From Monocercomonoides exilis (taxonomy: Eukaryota > Preaxostyla > Oxymonadida > Polymastigidae): 64,000 bases of DNA. The stretch lies in contig LSRY02000021.1 in assembly GCA_001643675.2 (NCBI GenBank), positions 1,054,001 through 1,118,000 of the forward strand, written 5' to 3'. The translations under genes and the position numbers were made by a program. The notes beneath the pieces were generated by a model, which saw nothing but the letters and a program-made list of their open reading frames with translations, was not told the origin of the DNA and ran no database searches. The first letter of the stretch is position 1; each line of letters starts with the position of its first letter. Below are positions 11,923 to 21,820 of the stretch, piece after piece.

Positions 11923-12664
11923 TTGGTAAAAGCAAAAATCATGTCTCAATTATCCATCTTCAGGCATATAGCATCAATAAAAGCGGGGAGAGATCCTCAC
12001 TGCTCAGGCAGACCAGGGTTATTTAATAAAGAAGAAATTGAGGAAATTGAAGACTGTGCAAGAGCTCAAATATCTTCTTCCAACAAATTGACAGTTTCGG
12101 ATATAATAAAATTCGTGTGATTTATTTTGATAATGATTTTTAAACTTTGTATTTTTTGATAGGCAGAAAACGTTATGATGAAAAAAAATAAGAAAAACGT
12201 TCCATTTATGGAGTGTCACAAAAATAATACAAAATGGGCTCGTAGGTTTATTAACAAAAGCGGATTGTTGAAACTAATAAAACCAACATTCATAGACATG
12301 CATCGACTTAAAGCTGCGATTATCGATAATATGAGAAATTGGTTTAGTCCATCAAAAAATGTTGTAGATGATTATCACGTTTTTTTGGATTTGAAAATTA
12401 ATATGGATGAAAACGGAGTTTCCATGCAACAGTCAAAAGATGAAATTGAAGTTCCAAAAGAAACGCAGTGTGCCCTCCTGCCAGAAGCCCAGGGAAGATT
12501 AAATGTGATAATATTTTTCTTTGTTTTTTCTGATTGAACATCACTGGATCCTGTGATGAAGTGGTCAATTCAGACGTTGTCTGAAGATTTGAAAGAATTA
12601 AAGAACCTTCAAATCTACTGCATTGCAAACGGGACTGGCTGGATGAGAATGAATGATTTGTGTT
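11923..12664 (+). pseudogene. Relic of pogo/mariner-like transposase
   Basis: Three broken plus-strand pieces read as one degraded protein: 11923-12120 (PHCSGRPGLFNKEEIEEIED, a GRP motif followed by acidic helices as in the DNA-binding half of pogo/Tc1-mariner proteins), 12175-12537 (WARRFINKSGL, then INMDENG, resembling the first catalytic-Asp motif N-x-DETG) and about 12541-12664 (DPVMKWSIQTLSEDLKELKN). Stops separate the pieces. The break near 12117-12168 starts GTGTGA and ends TAG, so a small intron is possible there. The reading is cut by a TA-flanked element at 12666. The superfamily assignment rests on motifs only. Confidence 0.5.
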
Positions 12665-12665
12665 A

Positions 12666-13115
12666 CAGTCCAAACCGGATATTATCACGTCGAATATAAT
12701 CACATTCGTATATAGTCACATTTTTCCATGCACCGACATTTTTGGCCTGTTTTTCATTCATTTTCCATCGCATATAATCACAGGGTTGAAAATATATAAT
12801 AACATTTTTTATTATTATGGGTGATTTTTTCAAAGAAAAACTAATTTTTTGATCGAAAATCTCAATTTTTCGCGTTTTCAAAAATGTGCTTATATAAGTC
12901 AAAATAATATGCATTTATGCAAAAAATTAATTTTGCAAGTGAAAAATGCATTTTGATGAAGAATTTCCGAAAATAAAAAAATCGACACAAAATTAATTAA
13001 TTAGTTAATTAATTTTTATTTTTATCTGTGTTAAGCAGCATCGAATATTATCACAATCGGATATAGTCAAAAAAAGTTGTGCAAAAACCGATGTGATTAT
13101 ATCCGGTTTAGACTG
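12666..13115. mobile_element. TA-flanked CAGTC-ended MITE, copy X1
   Basis: Starts CAGTCCAAACCGGATATTAT and ends ATATCCGGTTTAGACTG, with TA on both sides (12664-12665 and 13116-13117). CAGT ends with a TA target duplication are the hallmark of Tc1/mariner/pogo elements. Subterminal repeats of the type ATATAATCACA occur several times inside, as expected for transposase-binding sites. It has no coding capacity. It is inserted into the transposase relic just upstream. Confidence 0.8.
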
Positions 13116-13116
13116 T

Positions 13117-13365
13117 ATTCTTTTTGTTAAGTCGCAAATATTCAATATCTTTGTTTACATTGAATGGACTTATTTGATTATCTTTAGTGATTTATCCATC
13201 GAATATTTCCGCAATGCATAAATTCTCTTACCAAATAGATTTTTACATTCAAATTGACAAAATGATAAACTTTGATGTATTTGTTGTGAAAATTGATCAA
13301 ATTATATAAATTACATTTTTCTCAGTTATCAAACATTTGCGACTTTTCAAAAAGAATAACCCATT
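13117..13365. mobile_element. Palindromic element copy of type B (G)
   Basis: The left part TTCTTTTTGTTAAGTCGCAA and the right part TTGCGACTTTTCAAAAAGAA are inverted partners and match the ends of copy B. The right side ends AATAACCCA. The left terminal bases appear replaced by the adjoining CAGTC element. Confidence 0.55.
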
Positions 13366-13678
13366 TGAAAAATTTTTTGATCGAAAATAAATTTTGAATA
13401 AAATTAACGAGAAGCGAGTCAAATGACACGCACAATCTTCCAACGTATTTACTATTCAAGAGGTTATTCATCGTGACTTTGACATCCCGTTATATCTTGG
13501 TGAATGAAACATTATATCCATCTTACAATTTTTCCATTCCACATTACTCACCTAACACAACATTTGGACAGGTTCGTTTTTGCTCATTTGGAGCAAAATA
13601 TGTCACTTCAAGCTTTTTCGTAGAAAAATTACGAACTTTATTTGACTTTTTGTGATCCAAAAATATAGGGGAAATGTG

Positions 13679-13957
13679 CAGTCAAAACCGGATATCATCA
13701 CATCGGTTTTTGCACAACTTTTTTTGACTATATCCGATTGTGATAATATTCGATGCTGCTTTACACAGATAAAAATAAAAATAAAATTATACATTAATTA
13801 ATTTTGGGTCAAATTATTTGTTTTTGAAAATTCTACATTAAAACGAATTTTTCACTTGCTTTAACAATTATGATCATAAAAACACATTATTTTGACTTAT
13901 ATAAGCACATTTTTGAAAAAGCGAAAAAATGTAATTTTTTGATCAAAAAATCGATTT
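13679..13957. mobile_element. CAGTC-ended MITE, copy X2 (inverted, truncated)
   Basis: Begins CAGTCAAAACCGGATATCAT and then follows the reverse complement of the right half of X1 almost base for base (TTTTTGCACAACTTTTTTTG, then the GATGCTGCTT block). Similarity to X1 continues to about 13957 and then stops at a junction with another sequence, so the second end is missing or displaced. Confidence 0.65.
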
Positions 13958-14340
13958 GGGAAGAAAAATTTTGCTTTATGAATATTGTTCCACACAATAC
14001 TTACAAACATTATTCTCAATTTTAAAAATTTTCTGTTCTTTTTTTTTTTTTTTTTTTTTTGAACTGAGTGATTATGTTCGATTTCTTTTTTTTTCGTTCA
14101 AAATTTCCGATTTGACAATTTTGTACAAGAAAATATATCGTAAACACAGAAAAGTGATAATTACAATCAAAAATATCCCAATCTTTCTTTTTCGTCAACT
14201 TTTGGCTTTTGAAAGGATTGAAAAACATTAATGTTCAAAGGCTAGTTATTTGGTAAATGAAATTGAATTTTCAAAATAATCAACACATCGAATAAAGAAA
14301 TGATTTTATAGATAATCACCCAAATATGTGTGAACTCACA
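13958..14340. mobile_element. Relative of the inner element at 49.99-50.53 kb
   Basis: The block TTTATGAATATTGTTCCACA with the following CTTACAAACATT matches the inside of the nested element near 50175-50215 (TTTATGAATTTTGTTCCATT, CTTACAAATATT). In both places it interrupts a CAGTC-type element. The right border is unclear; an AATCACCC end occurs near 14314-14321. A poly-T tract lies at about 14039-14060. Confidence 0.4.
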
Positions 14341-14857
14341 ACACTTTATGTCATAATATCAATGATATTTGTTTATTGATATGACTTTTTAATTTATTTG
14401 GCAATCTAAAAAACTTGAACAAAATTATTTAAGAGAACAAAATATTTATTATTTGAACAAGAAAAGATTGAAAGTCGGTATTTTTCCGTATATGAATGTC
14501 GAGATGTTAAGGATACTGAATTTTGTTGGTGTGTTACAAAGGGAAACAACAAAAGGTGGGAAGAAACATTTTTGTTATGTTCAAAATGTCAGCAAAAAAT
14601 AAAAATCATATAATAAAAATTAATTAAATAAAAAAAATCTAATTATGATTGACATTTTTTTATTTTTTATTTTTATTTTTTAACTTATTTATTTTTTTTG
14701 CCTGATATTTTTATTATATTTTTTATCTTTTATTCAGGTGTTGTTATCTTGAAAATAAATTGGAAAATAATTCTCCTCTATTTTCAATTATCGATCAAAA
14801 TGATCTGTTATAGAACAAAAAATTTTCAATTCAGTTATAGATTTCTCTTGTTTAAAT
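14341..14857. other. AT-rich upstream region of the kelch gene
   Basis: AT-rich sequence with T tracts and no convincing coding exon. A possible splice acceptor (TTTATTCAG at about 14730-14738) exists, but I found no in-frame upstream exon with a start codon. Confidence 0.4.
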
Positions 14858-17800
14858 ATGAAAAAGAATTCATGTTCTATGTGTCAAATGACTATCCTCA
14901 CTTTTTTTTATGTTTTTTTGGAGTTGACAGCAGCTTCTACTCCGCTTGTTAATTCATTTAGCAAAATTCCTCTTCACGGAACTCCTCCTTCTCCTCGGCA
15001 ATATCCAATTTTGGTTCCATTGCCATCCTCCACTGTGGAAAATCCTGCTTTTATAGCATTTGGTGGAATAGATGGAAGGAAGTACTATCTCGAGAATGTT
15101 CTTCAATTCGGAATTAATTCTGGAGAATGGAACAGCGTAGAAGTTAATGGTATAACATCAACTCCAAAGCGATGCGACTTTGCTTATTATACAACTAAGT
15201 CGGACATTGTCATATGGGGAGGAATGGGGCCAGATGGATTTTACGATGATATGTGGTCATTTAATCTCCAAACAAAGGTCTGGTCTGAAGTTTCACAAAG
15301 CCATCAAAGGCCAACAGCAAGACAGGGAGCAGCATTTGCTCAATATGATAAATTTTTTGCAATTTTTGGAGGAAGAGATAATTCTCAAAAACAAAATGAT
15401 GCGTGGCTATTCAACATTGAAACGCATGAATGGAGTCAAATAGCAAAAACAGATAACACTCAGGCACCAAATGTACCATCAACCAGGGCATATGGTAATG
15501 CTTATCTATCAAGTTCATATATTTATGTGTTTGGCGGATACACCTCAAAAGGGAATCAAAGCGAAAAAGTGTACAGACACCCTTTGAATCCAAATGCAAA
15601 CGAAGACAATAAATGGGAACTTATGACTCTTCAAAAAATTGAAAAATCTAATTCTAGAACTTCTGATGTTAATTATGAGTTAAATGAAGATGTTCCAAGA
15701 CCACGATCATCGAGCGGAATTGCAGTTGAAGATAAGCGCGTGTTTATTTTTGGAGGAGAAGATTGCTCTGTCAGCCCAGTGCAGTATGTTAGAGAGACAC
15801 TTTTGTATGATTTTAGCACAACCGACACTGACAAGACGGTGAAATGGCAAATTTTTCCAATGAAAGATGAAGATAATGTCTCGCCTAGACGTGATTGCGG
15901 AACAACTCTAATGAAGATAAAGAAGGGAGAGAATATTATCACAAAGGTATTTGCATTCGGTGGCATACGCGATGGCTCTGTTTTAGGGGATTTGGTTTCA
16001 TTAACCGTTCCCAGCAAAAATGAATATGTTTTTTCTGAGAAAGTGTATTTCAATTCATCAAAGGAGAATTCAGTTCAAAGTGAAACGATTGAATCTCCTA
16101 ACGAATATGGAGCCATTGGCGAGTATGTGCAAGAAACGGTTCCTGTTCCAAGTATTCCTAATCCAAGAGCGCATCACAGAGCGCTTGCGGCTTTGGGCAG
16201 GATGTGGGTGTTTGGCGGAACAGGAGAAGGTGGAGTGTTGTTCAATGATCTTTTCTCCTTTGATTTAACTGATCCAGATCCTGTTTCGAAAGGAACTTGG
16301 CTTGAACATTCATACGTAGGAGACGTTTCTCCTCCAGCAAAATCCAATTTTGTGTTTGTAGAGCATTCAGGGCGCTTATTCATTTTTGGAGGGAAAGGAA
16401 TCGATCCAATCACAGGAAAGCAGACTTCCACAAATGATTTATGGGAATACTCTATTTTGGCAAAGCAATGGAAGCAAATAAAGCCCAAAACGAATCTTCG
16501 TCCACCTCTCTGCTATGATTCTGCAGGAATATTGCTGCATAAGCATATCTATATATTTGGGGGAAGAAAAGATAACATGGACGTCATTAACGAGCTCTGG
16601 AGTTTCAGTTTAGTTTCGCTTGAATGGAAAAAGCATAAATATATGCCTCAACTCACAAATTCAGTTCCTAAACCTATTACAGAAAAAACTTTGCAGGATT
16701 ACGTGATGAATGAAAGGCGGAATGATCGAAATAATTCAAATAGCGCTCAAAAGAATGAAGAAAAAAGAATCAGAGGAACGGGAAAGCAATCAAATGATTC
16801 ATTAAACACAATATTTTCTAATGGAAAAGAATCGAATGAAGAGCAAGCTTCTAGTCGAGCATCTATTTGGAGTTTGAGTCCTTCTGAGCAAAGACGCTAT
16901 CGCAAATACCCTGGCCTTGCTGACATTGACGGAATAGATATGACTGAGCATCCTTCACGTCATTCACAATTTGCTCAAACAGGCAAAGATTCTTCAATTC
17001 AACGTTCTTTGGGAAATTTATCATCAGATTCATATGAGCCTCTTCCCAGAGAATCAGCAACGCTATACCCTACAACATATACACATAACGGTGTTGAGCG
17101 AGATTTGGTGATAATTGCTGGTGGTGTTAATGAAGCACGCGAAAGCTATCTGACACTCGATCGAATCATTCTTCCACTTGAAAATGATGATTCGCCGGAC
17201 GTGATTGTTCTTGATCCGTTTAATCCAGACATTGAAGAATATAAAAATATACCAATATACTATCGATCTTACACAGCTGTAGCTGAAAATGGAATCGTTT
17301 CGTTTGCAGGCTTATCTGTTGACGATGCAAAGGATCGAATTAACTATTGGAAACTTAATGATCAAAGCCACATTGAATTTTTCTATTGCCAAGATAAAGA
17401 AAAATATCCATTTATTTCAGGTGGCTCTGCTGTATATCATGGCAGAAAGCTTTTTTGCTTTGGCGGTAATATTGTTGGGCTGAAGCTTCCTTCTGAAAAT
17501 CAGTATCACAACCAGTTTTGGGTTCTGAACTTAAATCAATCCTATTTCAGCTGTTCTCCTGGGACAAAAAACGGAGAAGGAGAGCTGTGCGAAATCTGCG
17601 ATGTGGGCACCTTCAGCAAAAACTTTGCATCGAAAGATTGCGTTCAATGCAATGCAGGAAGTTACAATCCCATGAAAGGAGGAAAAGCTGGATATCATTG
17701 CATTGCCTGTCTTCAGGGCGAGTACAACAACAAAGATGGTCAAGGAAAATGCGAGCCGTGCGATGAAGGGAAATACTGCCCGATTGGTTCGAGGCTTCAA

Positions 17801-19066
17801 AATGCATCCAAACCAGAACTGAGAGATGTTGATCATCAGCCGCCTTTGTACGAGTCTAAGGATTCGTGGAGTTTAATAATAACAGGAATCAGCTATGGTG
17901 GTGGATTGTTAATAGGGATAATTATATCGCTTATTTGTGTCTGCTGTCCGTCTCGTTCGTATTTGTTTAAGCTTGACTTATTTTCGGATAAGCATTCAAA
18001 CAAGCTTGATCCAATTACAAACACTGCACCAAAGGTCCTTAAGAAAAGTAGAATTGGTGGATTTGTATCGATCATTTATTTGTGTTTTGCAATTGGAGCT
18101 GCATGTGCTGTTATTGTTGAATTCTGTGTGAATCATCTGACTGAGACAAAATCTGTTATTTCAGCAGTGATGGATCCATCGACTCAACTAAATAGTGTTG
18201 AGGTGAAATATTTTCGAGCTTCGTTGGAGCTGAAAGATTTTTTTGGTGGATGTGCAGCTGGAGTAGATGATCCTAATGTCGCAACTGACTGGACAGATTG
18301 CCACAAAGATTTTAGAGCTTCAACTTCACAAATAATAATAAAGGATGCTGATGGCAACACTAAAGATCCTGAACTCAAGTGCAAGCAGACTCCTTCAAAC
18401 AATAAATTACTCAGAAATGTTGTTGACTGTGAAGTTCAGCTTGAGCATAAGAATGTTGTGCTTGACTTTCCCAAATCGGGCACATTTCCGTCTATTTTCA
18501 TTGACACAAAGACAGAAGATGCTCATTGCTATGCAATGTATGCAACTTTAGAGGTTGATACAGGAATTGATTATGACAATATTCACAAGCGAGCTTCTCT
18601 AAATCAACTTTTGGCAACCTCAAAAACTGGAAAACCTTTCAAAGGAACTAACTCGACAAAATTTATTTTCCAGATGATTCCTTCAATTTTCACGAACCCC
18701 AGAGGTTACCCAACTGTTGGCTTTCAGATTGTTGAGACGAAGGTGAACGAAGGCTCAACAGCTGAAGCCGATGAAATATTTGTTCTTTATGGCCTTTCTG
18801 CAGAGATGCAATTTATCAAAGATGTTAATATTTTGAAAACAAATTGGGTTGAAAGACAAAAAATACCTGCCTTTTTGGCAAACATTATGTCAACAATGAT
18901 GGGCTTTATGGGAATATTTGGAAGCGCTGTGATGGTGCTTGAAGTGCTTTCTTCGATGAGGCTTCCCTGTGCAAATAAACTAAAAGAAGGTATTTTCAAA
19001 AAACTGAGAGACGATAAAGATGAAGAAGTGATGCCGCGTCACCAGTATTATGCCCCTATGATTTGA
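14858..19066 (+). CDS. Kelch-repeat, Cys-rich transmembrane protein
   Basis: A single 1402-residue open frame. Residues ~1-33 form a hydrophobic signal peptide (TILTFFYVFLELTAAS). Residues ~40-880 hold many kelch repeats with the FGG or IFGG beta-strand motif followed by a conserved Trp (for example IFGGRDNSQ, FGGTGEGG, IFGGKGIDP), enough for at least one beta-propeller. A low-complexity Asn/Ser insert sits at ~630-730. Residues ~895-980 are a Cys-rich stalk (CSPGTKNGEGELCEICDVG, CVQCNAGSYN, CEPCDEGKYCPIGS) of the GCC2/GCC3 or ephrin-receptor-like type. Membrane segments follow at ~1004-1030, ~1066-1090 and ~1336-1365, with a soluble domain of paired Cys between the last two. This suggests a surface or endomembrane receptor with an extracellular propeller. 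The start is the first ATG that gives the signal peptide. Ligand unknown. Confidence 0.85.
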   Translation: MKKNSCSMCQMTILTFFYVFLELTAASTPLVNSFSKIPLHGTPPSPRQYPILVPLPSSTVENPAFIAFGGIDGRKYYLENVLQFGINSGEWNSVEVNGITSTPKRCDFAYYTTKSDIVIWGGMGPDGFYDDMWSFNLQTKVWSEVSQSHQRPTARQGAAFAQYDKFFAIFGGRDNSQKQNDAWLFNIETHEWSQIAKTDNTQAPNVPSTRAYGNAYLSSSYIYVFGGYTSKGNQSEKVYRHPLNPNANEDNKWELMTLQKIEKSNSRTSDVNYELNEDVPRPRSSSGIAVEDKRVFIFGGEDCSVSPVQYVRETLLYDFSTTDTDKTVKWQIFPMKDEDNVSPRRDCGTTLMKIKKGENIITKVFAFGGIRDGSVLGDLVSLTVPSKNEYVFSEKVYFNSSKENSVQSETIESPNEYGAIGEYVQETVPVPSIPNPRAHHRALAALGRMWVFGGTGEGGVLFNDLFSFDLTDPDPVSKGTWLEHSYVGDVSPPAKSNFVFVEHSGRLFIFGGKGIDPITGKQTSTNDLWEYSILAKQWKQIKPKTNLRPPLCYDSAGILLHKHIYIFGGRKDNMDVINELWSFSLVSLEWKKHKYMPQLTNSVPKPITEKTLQDYVMNERRNDRNNSNSAQKNEEKRIRGTGKQSNDSLNTIFSNGKESNEEQASSRASIWSLSPSEQRRYRKYPGLADIDGIDMTEHPSRHSQFAQTGKDSSIQRSLGNLSSDSYEPLPRESATLYPTTYTHNGVERDLVIIAGGVNEARESYLTLDRIILPLENDDSPDVIVLDPFNPDIEEYKNIPIYYRSYTAVAENGIVSFAGLSVDDAKDRINYWKLNDQSHIEFFYCQDKEKYPFISGGSAVYHGRKLFCFGGNIVGLKLPSENQYHNQFWVLNLNQSYFSCSPGTKNGEGELCEICDVGTFSKNFASKDCVQCNAGSYNPMKGGKAGYHCIACLQGEYNNKDGQGKCEPCDEGKYCPIGSRLQNASKPELRDVDHQPPLYESKDSWSLIITGISYGGGLLIGIIISLICVCCPSRSYLFKLDLFSDKHSNKLDPITNTAPKVLKKSRIGGFVSIIYLCFAIGAACAVIVEFCVNHLTETKSVISAVMDPSTQLNSVEVKYFRASLELKDFFGGCAAGVDDPNVATDWTDCHKDFRASTSQIIIKDADGNTKDPELKCKQTPSNNKLLRNVVDCEVQLEHKNVVLDFPKSGTFPSIFIDTKTEDAHCYAMYATLEVDTGIDYDNIHKRASLNQLLATSKTGKPFKGTNSTKFIFQMIPSIFTNPRGYPTVGFQIVETKVNEGSTAEADEIFVLYGLSAEMQFIKDVNILKTNWVERQKIPAFLANIMSTMMGFMGIFGSAVMVLEVLSSMRLPCANKLKEGIFKKLRDDKDEEVMPRHQYYAPMI

Positions 19067-20314
19067 AATGTCCATTCATTTTTTGGTGTTCATTATTTAT
19101 TTCTTCGTTTTTATAGAGCTAATATATATTATAAATTTTGTCGATGGAGATTCTTGTTTGAGAAAGTTTATTCTTTTTTGACGTGTATTTAAATTTTGCA
19201 TGAAAAGCGTTATTTGAGATTCCAATTTAAAATGACCGTGAATTGATCTGATTATAAATATCGAAAAAATAACTGAATTTCTTTTAATTCTCTTTTTTTT
19301 TAACATTTTTTGTTCGAGCATTTAATGAATTTCAGTTTCTATCAATTTCATTTCACAAAGGAAAATTCTTCTAAAGAAAGTATTATTTTATTCATAAAAT
19401 TTCTCAGTTCATATCAGTTTTGCATTTTGACTTACTGTTTTGTGTATTTATTGCTTTTCATGTTAGCAACAATATACGTTAAATAGAATAAGGAGAGACT
19501 TTTATTTGGATATGCATTTATATCGTTTTTCTGGTTTTGTTCTTTTAGATTTAAAAATTTTTGAGAAGGAAGCTTTTCTGACTTTAATGAATTGGTAATT
19601 TGAAAGATAAATGGATGGTTAACGAATTATTTAATTTGCTCAAGGATTGCAAGGGCGCATGCTTGCCAAAATTTTCGCAACGCTTTTGATCTCCATTTTC
19701 ATTTGCATAATAGGCAAACAACAGTTTTTAGAAATTTCGCAAGTTTTCAATTGGTTAAATGATTTTTTTGAGATTAATGAGATAAATAAAATTCTTCTTG
19801 AAAAGAACGGTTGAGCTTTTCCTAAAATTTGTCTTTAAATTGTAAAAAAACTACCATCAATAATTTTGATATCGATTCTTTTAATGTTTGAAAATAAATA
19901 TGAGCTCAAATAGAAACGCTCTAAGTAATTTTATATCACTAACTTTTCTTTGCATTTCATGAAAAGAGTTTTTTATTCATTTACAAATATTAATATTAAT
20001 AATTATTTATTTATAGATTTTCATGATTTTCAAATGTCTTTTTTTTGTTGGTGAAAATAAAGTTCACAGTGAGAGATAAACGGAAATATTTGATGTTAAC
20101 CATCTCATCCACTCTTCATTTCTGAAATAGAAATGAGGAAAAAAAAATTGCTTTGAATTTTTTCATTTGATATTTTTATAACGGTTAAGTTCAAATATGA
20201 TCTGATATATAATTTTAACTTACTCCTGCGAAAAAAAAGCTTATTGCCTTTTTTTGATTTATTATTTCAAATCTGTAAATAAGATATTGATTTTCGTCAT
20301 ACGGACTTTTATTT
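19067..20314. other. Intergenic AT-rich spacer
   Basis: Between two plus-strand genes. I see no open frame longer than the mirror image of repeats, no RNA gene and no inverted-repeat element. It should hold the 3' end of the kelch transcript and the promoter of the glycosyltransferase gene, but I cannot point to motifs. Confidence 0.5.
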
Positions 20315-21199
20315 ATGATATTATTTTCGAGCTTAACGATTTTCTTTGTTGCTGGGTTCTTTTTTGATTCAATTTTTGCTGAATCAAGTGTTAGTCCTTC
20401 CAGTGATGATTCATATACTCTACCAAAAATCATATGGTTATATTGGGAAGGAGATATGAATCCTGAAGTTCGCTATCTTCTCCACAATTTTAAAGAAAAA
20501 ATCAAAGATTTCACACTTATTTTCATTACAAATACAACGATTAATTTATATTTGGACCCACTTACTATTCCATCTCAATTGAAACAATTTCCTCGCGCAA
20601 ACAAAGCTGATTTTTATCGAATGCAATTGCTTTATCAATATGGTGGATTGTGGATGGACTCAACAACGTACCTTAAAAACGACTCCCTCGTGGAAGAATG
20701 CTATCATGATCTAATGGAAGCAAAGGCGGATTTACTTGCATACAATAGTTGGTGGCATCCAGCTTATCACATTGAACTTTGCTTTATGATGGCCCCAAGA
20801 GGCAGTCCCCTTCTTGAAAAAGTCTTAAATGAGTTTAAAGTTATGGTTTCAACAGGAGCTGCTGCATATATGGAAAATAATATTAAAGGTGGAATTATAA
20901 TTAAGAGCCCTATTGTTTATACACCCCCAACAAAAACAGCTCCTGCACATTATGATACATATTTCGCTCCTTATGTGTGTATGCAAACTGTTGTTCAGAG
21001 GGTTTATAATGGAAATCCTAATGCAGTTCTTCGAAAATCCGAAGATGAACTTTACAAGCTTCAAGATTCGTGCAAATGGGATTCCAGATGCATCGCAAAA
21101 GAATGGATGACTAATCCAGAAATCCAAGAATATCCTATCGTAAAATTTCACTCGGGATCAAGAGGGAGAGTCGTGTTTCCAGCAGTTGAAATTATTTAA
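20315..21199 (+). CDS. Caps_synth-type glycosyltransferase, secretory
   Basis: A 294-residue protein. The ATG opens a hydrophobic signal peptide or anchor (ILFSSLTIFFVAGFFFDSIF). The catalytic fold of the capsular-polysaccharide-synthesis / GT32-like family follows: KIIWLYWEGDMNPEVR (~aa 38-53) matches the N-terminal strand motif IPKIIW-x-W-x-G, and ADFYRMQLLYQYGGLWMDS (~aa 98-116) is the nucleotide-sugar/metal motif, in which the Asp of WMDST stands for the usual DxD region. YNSWW and CFMMAPRGSPLLEKVL are also typical. The length is close to the family norm, so it looks complete. It is probably a Golgi/ER or surface glycosyltransferase. Sugar donor and acceptor cannot be inferred. No introns are needed to explain it. 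Confidence 0.85.
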   Translation: MILFSSLTIFFVAGFFFDSIFAESSVSPSSDDSYTLPKIIWLYWEGDMNPEVRYLLHNFKEKIKDFTLIFITNTTINLYLDPLTIPSQLKQFPRANKADFYRMQLLYQYGGLWMDSTTYLKNDSLVEECYHDLMEAKADLLAYNSWWHPAYHIELCFMMAPRGSPLLEKVLNEFKVMVSTGAAAYMENNIKGGIIIKSPIVYTPPTKTAPAHYDTYFAPYVCMQTVVQRVYNGNPNAVLRKSEDELYKLQDSCKWDSRCIAKEWMTNPEIQEYPIVKFHSGSRGRVVFPAVEII

Positions 21200-21820
21200 T
21201 ATTTTTAATATTCATTCGTTTCATGATCATCTCAATTGTGTTTTTCTTAAACATAATTTTGAAATGATCACACATCATTTGTTTAATTGTATTACAACAT
21301 TTATCTCATTTTTATATTAGTTTTCGTTATTGAATGATTCACTACGCATTATAAAAATGTAATCTAAGTCTTCCTTTACATCGCTTTTTTTATCATTCAA
21401 TCGAGTGCTTTCTCAAATTTCAAGATATGTTGATGTTACACAACAAATCCTCATTCTCACTTTCAGTTGAAGCATGTTTCTTTATTTAGATAAAAACGTA
21501 AATTGAATTGAATTAAATGTCGAAATTGTTAAATAAAATAATCACACATCAATTATAATAATTAGAAAATAAAATAAGTTTGAAAACATAAGAAATAATT
21601 GAAAATATTGTTTTGATACAAATAGATGAACATAATTTTTCTTTTCAGCAAAGAAGGTTGAAAAAGAAGAACTCAATTTTTACCTTTTAAAACTATAAAA
21701 AAATACATATTCTTTATAAAAGCATGAAAATTTGTGAAAAGTGATACATAAAGAGTAACTAATGAACATACGAGCTAAAAATTTCAAAATACATAACAAT
21801 GAAAAAACAGAAATAAATAT
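21200..21820. other. Convergent 3' spacer
   Basis: AT-rich region between the 3' ends of the plus-strand glycosyltransferase gene and the minus-strand tmcB-like gene. AATAAA-like hexamers occur on both strands. No gene or repeat is recognised. Confidence 0.5.
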
